A stretch of DNA of 43,991 nt from Sphingomonadales bacterium. Lineage in GTDB: Bacteria > Pseudomonadota > Alphaproteobacteria > Sphingomonadales > Sphingomonadaceae. Location: positions 1 through 43,991 of the forward strand of contig JAGWVC010000024.1 in the NCBI GenBank assembly GCA_018971065.1, written 5' to 3'. The notes below the pieces were generated by a model, which saw only the letters and a list, made by a program, of their open reading frames with translations, was not told the DNA's origin and made no database searches. The translations under genes were made by a program, and so were the position numbers. Positions 30,922 to 39,808 of this stretch are shown here, piece after piece; position 1 is the first letter of the stretch; each line of letters opens with the position of its first letter.

Positions 30922-33120
30922 TCAGCCGACCGCCTCGAACATGACCGTTGCCAGTGGCGGCAGCGTGACGGTGGCGAAACCGTCCCTTGCCTGCACCAGC
31001 CCGAGGTTGCCCGCGCCCGAGCCGCCATAGGCCTGGGCGTCGGAGTTGAGCACTTCCCACCATTGCCCGTCGCGCGGCAGCGGCAGGCGATAGCCGGTGA
31101 GCAGCGCCGGGGTCATGTTGCTGACCACCGCGATCGGCGCCTCGCCCTCGGCCTTGCGCAGCCAGGCGAACACCGAGTTTTCGGCATCGTCGACGATCAG
31201 CCATTCGAAGCCCTGCGGCTCGCAATCGTGGCGGTGCAGCGCGGGCTTGTGGCGGTAGAGCGTGTTGCAATCGCGCACCAGCCGGCGCACGCCCTCGTGA
31301 CGGGCATCGCCCAGCAGGTCCCAGTCCAACCCGCGTTCCTCGCTCCATTCGCGGCGCTGCGCGAATTCCTGGCCCATGAACAGCAGCTTCTTGCCGGGAT
31401 AGCCCCACATCAGCCCGTAATAGGCGCGCAGACTGGCGAACTTCTGCCAGTCGTCGGCGCCGCTCATCTTGGTCAGCAGGCTGCCCTTGCCGTGGACGAC
31501 CTCGTCATGGCTGAGCGGCAGCACGAAGTTTTCGGCGAAGGCGTACATCAGCCCGAAGGTGATCTCGTCGTGATGCCAGCGGCGGTGGACGGCATCGCGG
31601 GCCATGTACTTCAGCGTATCGTGCATGAAGCCCATGTTCCACTTGAAGCCGAAACCCAAAGCCGATTTCTGGCCCTCTCCGTCCTCGTAGGCGGGCAGGG
31701 TGACGCCGGGCCAGGCGGTCGATTCCTCCGCCACGGTGATGACGCCGGCGTGGGTGCCGTAGACCGCGCGGTTCATCGCCTGCATGAAGGCCACCGCCTC
31801 CCAGTTCTCGCGGCCGCCGTGCTCGTTGGGAATCCACTCGTCCGCCTCGCGCGAGTAGTCACGGTAGAGCATCGAGGCGACGGCATCGACGCGCAGGCCA
31901 TCGACATGGTAGCGTTCGGCCCAGAACAGCGCGTTGTTGACCAGGAACGAGGACACCTCGCGCCGGCCGAAGTTGTAGATCGCGGTGTTCCAGTCCGGAT
32001 GGAAGCCCAGGCGCGGGTCCTCGTGTTCATACAGGGCGGTGCCGTCGAATCGGGCAAGGCCGTGGGCATCGGTGGGAAAGTGCGCGGGCACCCAGTCGAT
32101 CAGCACGCCGATCCCGGCCTGGTGAGCGCCATCGACGAAGCGGGCGAAGCCTTCGGGATCGCCGAAGCGCGCCGATGGCGCGAACAGCCCGGTGGTCTGG
32201 TAGCCCCACGACGGATCGTAGGGGTGTTCCGAGACCGGCAGGAACTCGATATGGGTGAAGCCCATCTTCTCCACATAGGGGATCAGCTCATCGGCCATGC
32301 GGTCCCACGGCAGGAACCAGCCGTTCTCGTCGCGGCGCCACGATCCCGGGTGGACTTCGTAGATCGAGATCGGCTGGCGGCGCGGATCGACGGCCGACCA
32401 GAACTTGCGGTGCGCGGCGTCATGCCATTCGGCCTTGCCGGCGTGGGCAACGATCGACGCGGTGGCGGGGCGCAGTTCGCTGGCGAAGGCGTAGGGATCG
32501 GCCTTCAGCGGCTGCACCGTGCCGTCCGGCCCGGTGATGGCGTATTTATAGGCGCGGCCTTCGCCGATGTCGGGAACGAACACTTCCCAGACGCCGATGT
32601 CCTGGCGGTGGCGCATCGGGGTGCGGCGCGGGTCCCAATCGTTGAAATCGCCCACCACGGCGACGCGGCGGGCATTGGGCGCCCAGACCGCGAAGTGGAC
32701 CCCGGTGGCGCCCTCGTGCGCGATGACGTGGGCGCCCAGCTTGTCGAACAGGCGGAAGTGGGCGCCCTTGGCGATCAGGAAGTCGTCGATCGGGCCGAGC
32801 ACCGGGCCGAAGCTGTAGGGATCGCCCAGCCACCATTCCGCGCCCAGCGCGCCGGCGCGATAGCGCAGCGGCTGGCGGGGGCCGGCAATGTGGCCCTCGA
32901 ACAGGCCTGCCGCATCGACCCGCTGCAACGGCCCGAGCGCTTCGCCCGAGAGGCTGAACGCCTCCGCCACTTCCGCGCCGGGCAGGAAGGCGCGCACGAA
33001 CAGGCCCCCCGGCCCCGGGTGCGGCCCCAGCAGCGCGAACGGATCGGCGTGGGTGCCGTCCAGCAGCGCGGCGATAGCGGTGGCTGGAGGTTTGAGGGGC
33101 GTTGTCGGGGGTGGTTTCAT
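30922..33120 (-). CDS. glgB: 1,4-alpha-glucan branching enzyme
   Basis: 732 residues, as long as E. coli GlgB. An N-terminal GlgB-N domain, then CBM48 (FAVWAPNARRVAVVGDFNDWD) and the GH13 barrel: YEVHPGSW, DWVPAHFPTD, nucleophile Asp in GLRVDAVASMLY, acid/base Glu in VITVAEEST and the third Asp in LSHDEVVHGK. It forms alpha-1,6 branches. The ATG at 33120 overlaps the glgP stop by four bases (ATGA), implying translational coupling. Confidence 0.95.
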   Translation of the reverse strand: MKPPPTTPLKPPATAIAALLDGTHADPFALLGPHPGPGGLFVRAFLPGAEVAEAFSLSGEALGPLQRVDAAGLFEGHIAGPRQPLRYRAGALGAEWWLGDPYSFGPVLGPIDDFLIAKGAHFRLFDKLGAHVIAHEGATGVHFAVWAPNARRVAVVGDFNDWDPRRTPMRHRQDIGVWEVFVPDIGEGRAYKYAITGPDGTVQPLKADPYAFASELRPATASIVAHAGKAEWHDAAHRKFWSAVDPRRQPISIYEVHPGSWRRDENGWFLPWDRMADELIPYVEKMGFTHIEFLPVSEHPYDPSWGYQTTGLFAPSARFGDPEGFARFVDGAHQAGIGVLIDWVPAHFPTDAHGLARFDGTALYEHEDPRLGFHPDWNTAIYNFGRREVSSFLVNNALFWAERYHVDGLRVDAVASMLYRDYSREADEWIPNEHGGRENWEAVAFMQAMNRAVYGTHAGVITVAEESTAWPGVTLPAYEDGEGQKSALGFGFKWNMGFMHDTLKYMARDAVHRRWHHDEITFGLMYAFAENFVLPLSHDEVVHGKGSLLTKMSGADDWQKFASLRAYYGLMWGYPGKKLLFMGQEFAQRREWSEERGLDWDLLGDARHEGVRRLVRDCNTLYRHKPALHRHDCEPQGFEWLIVDDAENSVFAWLRKAEGEAPIAVVSNMTPALLTGYRLPLPRDGQWWEVLNSDAQAYGGSGAGNLGLVQARDGFATVTLPPLATVMFEAVG

Positions 33121-35552
33121 GGCGTGGGCGTGACCCCCCAGATGTCGCGGGCATATTCGCCGATGGTGCGGTCCGACGAGAACCAGCCGACATTGGCGAT
33201 GTTGCGGATGGCGCTGGCCCGCCATTGCGCCTGATCGAGCCAGCGGGCATCCACTGCGCGCTGCGCGGCGGCGTAGCTTTCGAAATCGGCGGCGACCATG
33301 AACCAGTCCGAATCGTACAGGCCGCCCATCAGGCCCTTGTAGCGATCGGGATCGTCGGGCGAGAACACGCCGCTGGCGATGGCGTTGATCGCCTGTTGCA
33401 ACTCGCGGTTGCCCTCGATGATGGCGCGGGGGTTGTAGCCGTTGGCGCGCTGTTCGGCCACTTCGTCCGCCGTCAGGCCGAAGATGACGATGTTGTCGTC
33501 GCCCACCCGGTCCTTGATCTCGACGTTGGCGCCGTCCAGCGTGCCGATGGTCAGCGCGCCGTTCAGCGCGAACTTCATGTTGCCGGTGCCCGATGCTTCC
33601 ATGCCGGCGGTGCTGATCTGCTCGGACAGGTCGGCCGCCGGGATAATCCGTTCCGCCAGGGTGACGTTGTAGTTGGGCACGAACACCAGCTTCAGCAGGC
33701 CGCCGGTGCTGGGGTCGGAATTGATGCGGCGGGCGATGTCGTTGGCCAGCTTGATGATCAGCTTGGCGTTGTGATAGCTCGACGCCGCCTTGCCGCCGAT
33801 GATCTTGACGCGCGGCACCCAGTCCCGCTCGGGGTGGCTGCGGATCTGGTCGTAGAGCGCGACGGTCTCGACCAGGTTCAGCAACTGGCGCTTGTATTCG
33901 TGGATGCGCTTGATCTGCACGTCGAACATCGCGTCGGGATCGACACGGGTGCCGACCAGATTCTTGATGTGCGCGGCCAGCGCCACCTTGTTGGCGCGCT
34001 TCACTTCGGCGAGCCGTTCGCCGAGCCGGGCATCGCCGGCCAGCGCGTTGAGGTCGGCCAGCTTGGCGGCATCGTCCAGGAAGCCGTCGCCGATCGCGTC
34101 CTTCAGCACGCTGGTCAGGCCGGGGTTGCACTGCTGCAGCCAGCGGCGCGGGGTGACGCCGTTGGTCTTGTTGTTGATGCGGTCCGGGTAAAGCTTGTGC
34201 AGGTCGCTGAACACCGTGGACTTCATCAGGTCGGTGTGCAGCGCGGCGACGCCGTTGACCGAGTGCGCGCCCGAAAACGCCAGGTTGGCCATGCGCACGC
34301 GGCGCTCACCGCCCTCGTCGATCAGCGAGATCGCCGCGATCGCGGCATTGTCCAGCCCCTTGCGGCGGGCTTCGCGCAGCACCCGGCTGTTGATGGCATA
34401 GACGATCTGCATGTGGCGCGGCAGCAGCCGTTCGAACAGCGGCAGCGGCCAGGATTCGAGCGCTTCGGGCAGCAGGGTGTGGTTGGTGTAGGCGACGGTG
34501 CGCTGGGTGACATCCCAGGCCTCGTCGAATTCCAGCCCGTGGACGTCGGTCAACAGGCGCATCAGTTCGGCGACGGCGACGGCGGGGTGGGTGTCGTTGA
34601 GCTGGATGGCGGCCTTGTCGGGCAGGGTGCGGATGTCGCCGTGGTATTGCACGTGGCGGCGGACCAGGTCCTGGATCGACGCGGAGGAGAAGAAGTATTC
34701 CTGCCGCAGCCGCAGTTCCTGCCCGGCGGCGTTGGAGTCGGCCGGATAGAGCACGCGCACCAGGCTGTCGGCCTTGACCTGTTCGGCCAGCGCGCCGGCA
34801 TGGTCGCCGGCGTTGAACGCGTCGAGCCGCAGCGGATCGAGCGCGGAGGCGGTCCACAGCCGCAGCGTGTTCACCCGCTTGCCGCGCCAGCCGACCACCG
34901 GGGTATCGACGGCGGTGGCCAGCACGTGTTCGGCCGGAACCCAGGTGACGCCGTTGGCGGCTTCCACGACCTCACCGCCGAAGCCGATGCGATAGGCCGA
35001 TTCCCAGCGCGGGAACTCCCAGGGGTTGCCGTGCGCCAGCCAGGTTTCGGGCAGTTCCACCTGCCAGCCATCGTCGATGCGCTGGCGGAACATGCCGTTC
35101 ACATAGCGGATGCCATAGCCGTAGGCGGGGATGTCGAGGCTGGCGAGGCTTTCCATGAAGCACGCGGCCAGACGCCCCAGGCCGCCGTTGCCGAGAGCGG
35201 CGTCGGGCTCCAGCTCCTCGATCGAGGACAGTTCGAAGCCGTGGTCGCGCAGCGCCAGCTCCATCTCGCGCGTCATCGTCAGGTTCGACAGCGCGTCGCG
35301 CATCAGCCGGCCGATGAGGAATTCGAGGCTGAGGTAATAGACGCGCTTGCCGCCGGAATCGTACGTGCGGCGGGTGGAATCCATCCAGCGGTCGATGATG
35401 TTGTCGCGCAGCGCCAGCACGGCGGCGTGGAACCAGTCGAGCGGCTTGGCGGCGCGTTCGTCCTTGCCGACGCGGTGGCGCAGCGCGTCCAGCACGAGGG
35501 CGTGGATATCCGGGGTCTGGGTTTCGGGGGTGGGGGCGGTCTGGGCAGGCAA
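33117..35552 (-). CDS. glgP: Glycogen phosphorylase
   Basis: 811-residue GT35 enzyme that releases glucose 1-phosphate from glycogen ends. The pyridoxal-phosphate lysine is in EASGTGNMKFALNGA; other conserved blocks are GNGGLGRLAACFMESLA, TNGVTPRRWLQQCNP and KIIGGKAA. The start is a TTG at 35552 (MPAQTAPTPE), supported by GAGGGAA nine bases upstream. It is the first gene of the glg operon, divergent from the alpha-glucosidase gene across 229 bases. Confidence 0.94.
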   Translation of the reverse strand: MPAQTAPTPETQTPDIHALVLDALRHRVGKDERAAKPLDWFHAAVLALRDNIIDRWMDSTRRTYDSGGKRVYYLSLEFLIGRLMRDALSNLTMTREMELALRDHGFELSSIEELEPDAALGNGGLGRLAACFMESLASLDIPAYGYGIRYVNGMFRQRIDDGWQVELPETWLAHGNPWEFPRWESAYRIGFGGEVVEAANGVTWVPAEHVLATAVDTPVVGWRGKRVNTLRLWTASALDPLRLDAFNAGDHAGALAEQVKADSLVRVLYPADSNAAGQELRLRQEYFFSSASIQDLVRRHVQYHGDIRTLPDKAAIQLNDTHPAVAVAELMRLLTDVHGLEFDEAWDVTQRTVAYTNHTLLPEALESWPLPLFERLLPRHMQIVYAINSRVLREARRKGLDNAAIAAISLIDEGGERRVRMANLAFSGAHSVNGVAALHTDLMKSTVFSDLHKLYPDRINNKTNGVTPRRWLQQCNPGLTSVLKDAIGDGFLDDAAKLADLNALAGDARLGERLAEVKRANKVALAAHIKNLVGTRVDPDAMFDVQIKRIHEYKRQLLNLVETVALYDQIRSHPERDWVPRVKIIGGKAASSYHNAKLIIKLANDIARRINSDPSTGGLLKLVFVPNYNVTLAERIIPAADLSEQISTAGMEASGTGNMKFALNGALTIGTLDGANVEIKDRVGDDNIVIFGLTADEVAEQRANGYNPRAIIEGNRELQQAINAIASGVFSPDDPDRYKGLMGGLYDSDWFMVAADFESYAAAQRAVDARWLDQAQWRASAIRNIANVGWFSSDRTIGEYARDIWGVTPTP

Positions 35553-35659
35553 GGCGGGTTTCCCTCAAGTCCGTGAGCGCAAGCGGCATGACACCCCATG
35601 CACCCGATTGCAGGTACTCCTCGCCCTTTCGAATTCTCCTGGGGAGCAGGCTAATGCAC

Positions 35660-35726
35660 GGGTGCCGGTTCCGGCAAGCGGGGATTAGCAGTCCGCGGCG
35701 GCGAGGACTGCATTTATTCGGCACCC
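35660..35726. other. Nested inverted repeats upstream of the alpha-glucosidase gene
   Basis: Outer arms GGGTGCCG/CGGCACCC (35660-35667 with 35719-35726) enclose inner arms GCAGTCC/GGACTGC (35688-35694 with 35705-35711), all perfect. The structure lies in the divergent glgP/alpha-glucosidase gap, ending 55 bases before the alpha-glucosidase start. It could be an operator pair or a leader structure. Confidence 0.45.
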
Positions 35727-35781
35727 GACATACGTATTCCGGCGCTTTACCGGGGTCGGCGCCGCCGCGTACAAGCGCGTT

Positions 35782-37383
35782 ATGTCCAGCCAGCAGCTTG
35801 TTCAGCCCGCCGCTTCGCCCTGGTGGAAGGGCGTCGCCATCTACCAGATCTACCCGCGCAGTTTTGCCGATTCGAACGGCGACGGGGTGGGCGACCTGCC
35901 GGGGATCACCGCGCGGCTCGATCATGTCGCGTCGCTGGGGGTGGATGCAATCTGGCTGTCGCCGTTCTTTACCTCGCCGATGGTCGATTTCGGCTATGAT
36001 GTGGCCGACTATTGCGATGTCGATCCGATGTTCGGCACGCTGGCCGATTTCGACGCGCTGGTGGCGCGGGCCCATGCGCTGGGGCTGAAGGTGGTGATCG
36101 ACCAGGTCTATGCGCACACCTCGGACCGGCACGCGTGGTTTGCGGAAAGCCGGGGGAACCGCACGAACGACAAGGCCGACTGGTATGTCTGGGCCGATCC
36201 GCATCCCGACGGCACCCCGCCCAGCAACTGGCAATCGGTGTTCGGCGGTCCGGCGTGGACCTGGGATGCGCGGCGGCGGCAGTACTACATGCACCAGTTC
36301 CTGAAGGAGCAGCCGCAACTCAACTGCCATAACCCAGCGGTGCAGGATGCACTGCTGGCGGCGTCGCGGTTCTGGCTGGAACGCGGTGTGGACGGGTTCC
36401 GGCTGGATGCGCTGAACCACGCGATGTTCGATCCGGCGCTGCGCGACAACGCTGTGGCCAGTGACGACGGCCCGCGCACCCGGCCGTTCGATTACCAGCG
36501 CCGTAACCGCAGCCAGGACCATCCCGGCGTGGTGGGCCTGGTCGAACGGATCGGCGCGTTGTGCGCCGAATATGGCGCGGTGTTCACTGTCGCCGAAGTC
36601 GGCGGGCCGAAAGTGATGCCGCTGATGAAGGCTTATACCGCCGGTAAGGCGCGGTTATCGAGCGCTTACAGCTTCGATTTCCTCTATGCGCCCGCGCTGA
36701 CCCCGGCGCTGGTGGCGAAGACGCAGCGCAACTGGCCCGGTGCCGAGGGCGAGGGCTGGCCAAGCTGGGCGTTCGAGAACCACGATGCGCCGCGTTCGGT
36801 CTCGCGCTGGTGTGCGCCCGGGGACATTCCGGCGTTCGCGCGGATGGCGACGGCGCTGCTGGCCTGTCTGCGCGGCAACGTGTTCCTGTACCAGGGGCAG
36901 GAGCTGGCGGTGGAGCAGGACGTGATTCCGTTCGAGCTGCTGCAGGACCCGGAAGCGATCGCCAACTGGCCGCTGACGCTGGGCCGCGACGGGGTGCGGA
37001 CGCCGATGCCGTGGGATGCCGATGCGCGGCATGGCGGCTTCACCAGCGGCACGCCGTGGCTGCCGCTGTCGGCCGGCAACATCGCCCGCGCCGTGAACGC
37101 GCAGGAGGCTGACCCGGCATCGCAACTGCACTTCACGCGGCGCGTGCTGGCGCTGCGCAAGGCCCATCCGGCGTTGCGGCGGGGGGCCTTCGCGAACTGC
37201 CGCACCCGTGGCGGGCTGCTGGCGTTCGATCGGGTGCATGACGGCGAGACGCTGCATTGCGCGTTCAACCTGGGGACGGTGGCGGTGGCGTATGCCGCAC
37301 CGATGGGCGAGGTGGTGCTGGCGGTGAACGGGGCGATCGGCGATGGCCTGCCGGGGTATGGGGCGCTGATCGTGCGGGCCTGA
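35782..37383 (+). CDS. Alpha-glucosidase, GH13 oligo-alpha-glucosidase group
   Basis: 533 residues. The N-terminus WWKGVAIYQIYPRSFADSNG is typical of GH13 oligo-alpha-1,6/1,4-glucosidases. Catalytic residues: nucleophile Asp in GVDGFRLDALNH, acid/base Glu in FTVAEVGG and the third Asp in FENHDAPR. There is no signal peptide, so it acts in the cytoplasm, probably on maltodextrins left by GlgP and GlgX or taken up from outside. Close relatives include trehalose- and maltose-hydrolysing enzymes, so the preferred linkage is open. Divergent from the glg operon; it shares a bidirectional terminator with rplL. Confidence 0.92.
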   Translation: MSSQQLVQPAASPWWKGVAIYQIYPRSFADSNGDGVGDLPGITARLDHVASLGVDAIWLSPFFTSPMVDFGYDVADYCDVDPMFGTLADFDALVARAHALGLKVVIDQVYAHTSDRHAWFAESRGNRTNDKADWYVWADPHPDGTPPSNWQSVFGGPAWTWDARRRQYYMHQFLKEQPQLNCHNPAVQDALLAASRFWLERGVDGFRLDALNHAMFDPALRDNAVASDDGPRTRPFDYQRRNRSQDHPGVVGLVERIGALCAEYGAVFTVAEVGGPKVMPLMKAYTAGKARLSSAYSFDFLYAPALTPALVAKTQRNWPGAEGEGWPSWAFENHDAPRSVSRWCAPGDIPAFARMATALLACLRGNVFLYQGQELAVEQDVIPFELLQDPEAIANWPLTLGRDGVRTPMPWDADARHGGFTSGTPWLPLSAGNIARAVNAQEADPASQLHFTRRVLALRKAHPALRRGAFANCRTRGGLLAFDRVHDGETLHCAFNLGTVAVAYAAPMGEVVLAVNGAIGDGLPGYGALIVRA

Positions 37384-37422
37384 AACGAAAAGGGCGGCCC
37401 CGGTGGGAGCCGCCCTCTCGTT
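37384..37422. terminator. Bidirectional terminator between alpha-glucosidase and rplL
   Basis: Stem AGGGCGGC/GCCGCCCT (37391-37398 with 37409-37416) with an outer AACGA/TCGTT pair (37384-37388 with 37418-37422). On the minus strand it is followed by a TTTT run, so it ends the rplJL transcript and probably the alpha-glucosidase transcript. Confidence 0.85.
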
Positions 37423-37456
37423 CGATCGCAAGAAACGATCGGAAGCGTGATCAAGC

Positions 37457-37834
37457 TTACTTGATCTCGACGGTGCCGCCGGCTTCCTCGATCTTCTTCT
37501 TGATCTCTTCGGCTTCCGCCTTGTTGACGCCTTCCTTGATCGCCTTCGGAGCCGATTCCACGAGGGTCTTGGCTTCGGTCAGGCCGAGCGCGGTGATGGC
37601 GCGGACTTCCTTGATGACCTGGATCTTCTTCCCGCCGTCGCCGGTCAGGATGACGTCGAATTCGGTCTTCTCTTCAGCGGCTTCGGCAGCGGCGCCACCG
37701 GCAGCCGGGGCGGCCACGGCGACAGCAGCGGCGGCGCTGACGCCCCATGCTTCTTCGAGGGCCTTGGCAAGGTCAGCCGCCTCGAGGACGGTCAGCTTCG
37801 AAAGTTCTTCAACAAGCTTGGCGATATCGGCCAT
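37457..37834 (-). CDS. rplL: Large ribosomal subunit protein bL12 (L7/L12)
   Basis: 125 residues: N-terminal dimerisation domain ([25 protein letters not shown] split here), an Ala/Gly/Pro-rich hinge ([20 protein letters not shown]) and the C-terminal factor-binding domain ([35 protein letters not shown]). It forms the ribosomal stalk with L10. CAGGAGTG precedes the ATG. Co-transcribed with rplJ; terminated just downstream, with no rpoB following. Confidence 0.97.
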   Translation of the reverse strand: MADIAKLVEELSKLTVLEAADLAKALEEAWGVSAAAAVAVAAPAAGGAAAEAAEEKTEFDVILTGDGGKKIQVIKEVRAITALGLTEAKTLVESAPKAIKEGVNKAEAEEIKKKIEEAGGTVEIK

Positions 37835-37904
37835 GGTGTTTCACTCCTGATTGTGTGCCCGGAAAGCTCCGGAAAAATCGTTGCAAACAGTCTTGCGTGC
37901 TGCC

Positions 37905-37946
37905 GCGATCGACGAATCGCCGGGCTGTCGCCCGGCTTGCGATCGC
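37905..37946 (-). promoter_or_regulatory. Hairpin at the start of the rplJ-rplL spacer
   Basis: Immediately after the rplJ stop, GCGATCG/CGATCGC arms (37905-37911 with 37940-37946) enclose a perfect CCGGGC-TGTC-GCCCGG hairpin (37920-37935). There is no T-tract, so it is more likely an RNA-processing or attenuation structure than a terminator; it could help set the 4:1 or 6:1 ratio of L12 over L10. Confidence 0.45.
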
Positions 37947-38462
37947 TTAGGCCGCGTCCTTGTCGGCATAGGCCGCGAACACGCGCGCCAGCTTGGCCGC
38001 CGGAGCGGTTGCGAGCTGGGCGAGCTTCGTCGCCGGTGCCTGGACGAGGCCGATAAGCTTGGCGCGCAGTTCGTCGAGCGACGGCATCGAGGCGAGCGCC
38101 TTGACCCCATCCGCGTTCAGAACCAGCGACCCCATCGCACCGCCGACGATTTCGATCCTGTCGTTCGTCTTGGCGAACTCCACGACCGCCTTCGCAGCGG
38201 CAACCGGATCCACCGAAGTGGAAATCGCGGTCGGGCCGGTGAGGAAATCGTTGATCCCCTCATAGTCCGTGCCCTTGATGGCAAGCTTGGCAAGACTGTT
38301 CTTCGCAACCTTGTAGGACGCGCCCACTTCACGGATCTTGCCGCGCAGGACAGTGGACTGGGCCACCGTCATGCCGAGGTTGCGGGTGACGACCACCACG
38401 CCGACCTCGTTGAAGACCGCATTGAGGGCAGCGACCGATTCGGCTTTCTGCGAACGATCCAT
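37947..38462 (-). CDS. rplJ: Large ribosomal subunit protein uL10
   Basis: 171 residues from the ATG at 38462 ([19 protein letters not shown]), with AAGGAGTATGGC directly upstream. The conserved blocks are [26 protein letters not shown] (shown in part), LTGPTAIS and the C-terminal L12-binding helix ending [18 protein letters not shown]10 anchors bL12 dimers to the ribosome. A 17-base hairpin (GCACGGG-ATA-CCCGCGC, 38485-38501) sits just upstream of its Shine-Dalgarno and may be part of an L10 autoregulatory leader. rplKA is not next to it. Confidence 0.96.
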   Translation of the reverse strand: MDRSQKAESVAALNAVFNEVGVVVVTRNLGMTVAQSTVLRGKIREVGASYKVAKNSLAKLAIKGTDYEGINDFLTGPTAISTSVDPVAAAKAVVEFAKTNDRIEIVGGAMGSLVLNADGVKALASMPSLDELRAKLIGLVQAPATKLAQLATAPAAKLARVFAAYADKDAA

Positions 38463-39100
38463 GCCATACTCCTTCAAAATGGCCGCACGGGATACCCGCG
38501 CGACCGGCTACGTTTGCCCGCATGGCACAAGGCCAGCGGAGCGGGTCCGTTGCGATGGGGAAGGAGCCGCGCGGCGCCGGAACGGCGGACGGGCGGGCAT
38601 GGCCGGGCCGGGAGGCAAACGCCGGGGCCGGGCTAAATCTCTTTTCCCCGTCTAGGCTGGAAATCAAGCACGGGCAGACCCCGCGCACCAACTGTCTCGG
38701 ACGGATGAAACCGGCGCGCAAACGCCGGATCGGCGCGGCCATTGGCAGGGGCGGGGGCCGGAGTCAAGCAAAGGCTGGGTGGTTAGGCCGAATCGGCGGG
38801 GGCATCCGGGTGTGGCAGGTGCTGCCGGTTGCCGACCCGACTACTTAGGCGGTGCGAGAAAATTGTTTATCAGAACGGCGTACACCCCGGGGAAGCATGG
38901 CGCTGCGTTAAGAATTTGGATTATTGCATATTTTTTTAAGCCAGTAACGGAAATCCGCCATTTTTGCGGTCGATACCAAGCCTGATATGCCGCATATCTG
39001 GGATGCGAAATGAAATATTAACGGCCAGGGTAAGGGGTTCCGTTAACTTTCGTCGTCCACACATGCCCCGTTGGTTCGCGTATGTGCGAGCGGGGAAATT
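38463..39100. other. 638-base non-coding region upstream of rplJ and the ICMT-like gene
   Basis: The only gene-free stretch above 300 bases. 38463-38770 reads as the rplJ leader on the minus strand: GC-rich, with the pre-Shine-Dalgarno hairpin at 38485-38501, a CCGGCG/CGCCGG hairpin near 38711-38728 and a TTGACT -35-like box at 38767-38762. From about 38855 to 39060 the sequence turns AT-rich (for example GCATATTTTTTTAAG) and holds GATATG-CCG-CATATC (38984-38998) and TTAACGG/CCGTTAA (39018-39024 with 39040-39046). I see no tRNA and no convincing open reading frame; promoters for both flanking genes are expected here. Confidence 0.6.
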
Positions 39101-39745
39101 ATGAAAACGTCGGCAATTCAGATAGGTACGGCGCGAAACGCACCCTGGCTGCGGCCGCAAGTGCTCGACCGCGTCGAACAGGTGCTGATCGTGCTGTTGT
39201 GGATGTGGCTGGTGCGGCGCGTGGTTGTTTCGAACAATCCTTACGCGCCGCTGCTGCTGCTGTCGGAAACGGCGGTGATGGTGTTCGTGCTGATCCGCCG
39301 ACCCACGCAGGCGATCTCGATGGCGCTGGGTGACTGGCTGCTGGCGATCACCGCCACCGCCGCGCCGTTGCTGGTGCAGCCGGGTGTGAACCTGCTGCCG
39401 CAGATGCTGCCGGTGGCACTGGGCCTGCTGTTCGTCGGCAATTGCGGGCAGCTTTATGCCAAGCTGGCCTTGCGGCGTTCGTTCGGAGTGGCGCCGGCCA
39501 ATCGCGGCATCAAGGTGTCCGGCCCTTATCGGCTGGTGCGGCACCCGATGTATGCAGGGTACCTGATCGTCCACATCGGCTCGCTGCTGCTGTTCTTCAC
39601 GCCGATCAACCTGGCGATCTATGTGATCGGCTGGTGGGCGCAGATCCGCCGCCTGCTCGCCGAGGAGGCCTTGCTGTCGCAGGACTCCGGCTATCGCGAT
39701 TATCAGGCCACCGTGCGGTGGCGGCTGGTACCCGGGATTTTCTGA
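39101..39745 (+). CDS. Isoprenylcysteine carboxyl methyltransferase-like membrane protein
   Basis: 214 residues with five or so hydrophobic segments. The diagnostic block GPYRLVRHPMYAGYLI, followed by EEALLSQDSGYRDYQATV, is the SAM-binding C-terminal region of the ICMT/PEMT family of membrane methyltransferases. Bacteria lack prenylated CaaX proteins, so the substrate is unknown; lipids or small isoprenoids are possible. ATG 39101 with GCGGGGAAATT upstream. A strong bidirectional terminator follows. Confidence 0.82.
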   Translation: MKTSAIQIGTARNAPWLRPQVLDRVEQVLIVLLWMWLVRRVVVSNNPYAPLLLLSETAVMVFVLIRRPTQAISMALGDWLLAITATAAPLLVQPGVNLLPQMLPVALGLLFVGNCGQLYAKLALRRSFGVAPANRGIKVSGPYRLVRHPMYAGYLIVHIGSLLLFFTPINLAIYVIGWWAQIRRLLAEEALLSQDSGYRDYQATVRWRLVPGIF

Positions 39746-39754
39746 ATGCCCTCA

Positions 39755-39802
39755 CCGAAATGGGAAAGGCGGCCCCGGAAGGAGCCGCCTTTTCCATTTC
39801 GG
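39755..39802. terminator. Strong bidirectional terminator
   Basis: A 19-bp stem, CCGAAATGGGAAAGGCGGC against GCCGCCTTTTCCATTTCGG, with one mismatch and a ten-base loop. It lies between the convergent ICMT-like and proline-rich genes and can serve both. Confidence 0.88.
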
Positions 39803-39808
39803 ATCGGT

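Noticed and set aside
33102..35576. 824-codon plus-strand frame opposite glgP
   Set aside because: Shadow of glycogen phosphorylase, which has a PLP motif and ribosome binding site.
38855..39060. CtrA binding sites (TTAA-N7-TTAA) in the AT-rich block
   Set aside because: Only single TTAA half-sites occur; the spacing to a second half-site does not match.
38463..39100. tRNA gene or rplKA remnant upstream of rplJ
   Set aside because: No cloverleaf with T-loop GGTTCGA-type sequence and no L1 or L11 protein motifs were found.
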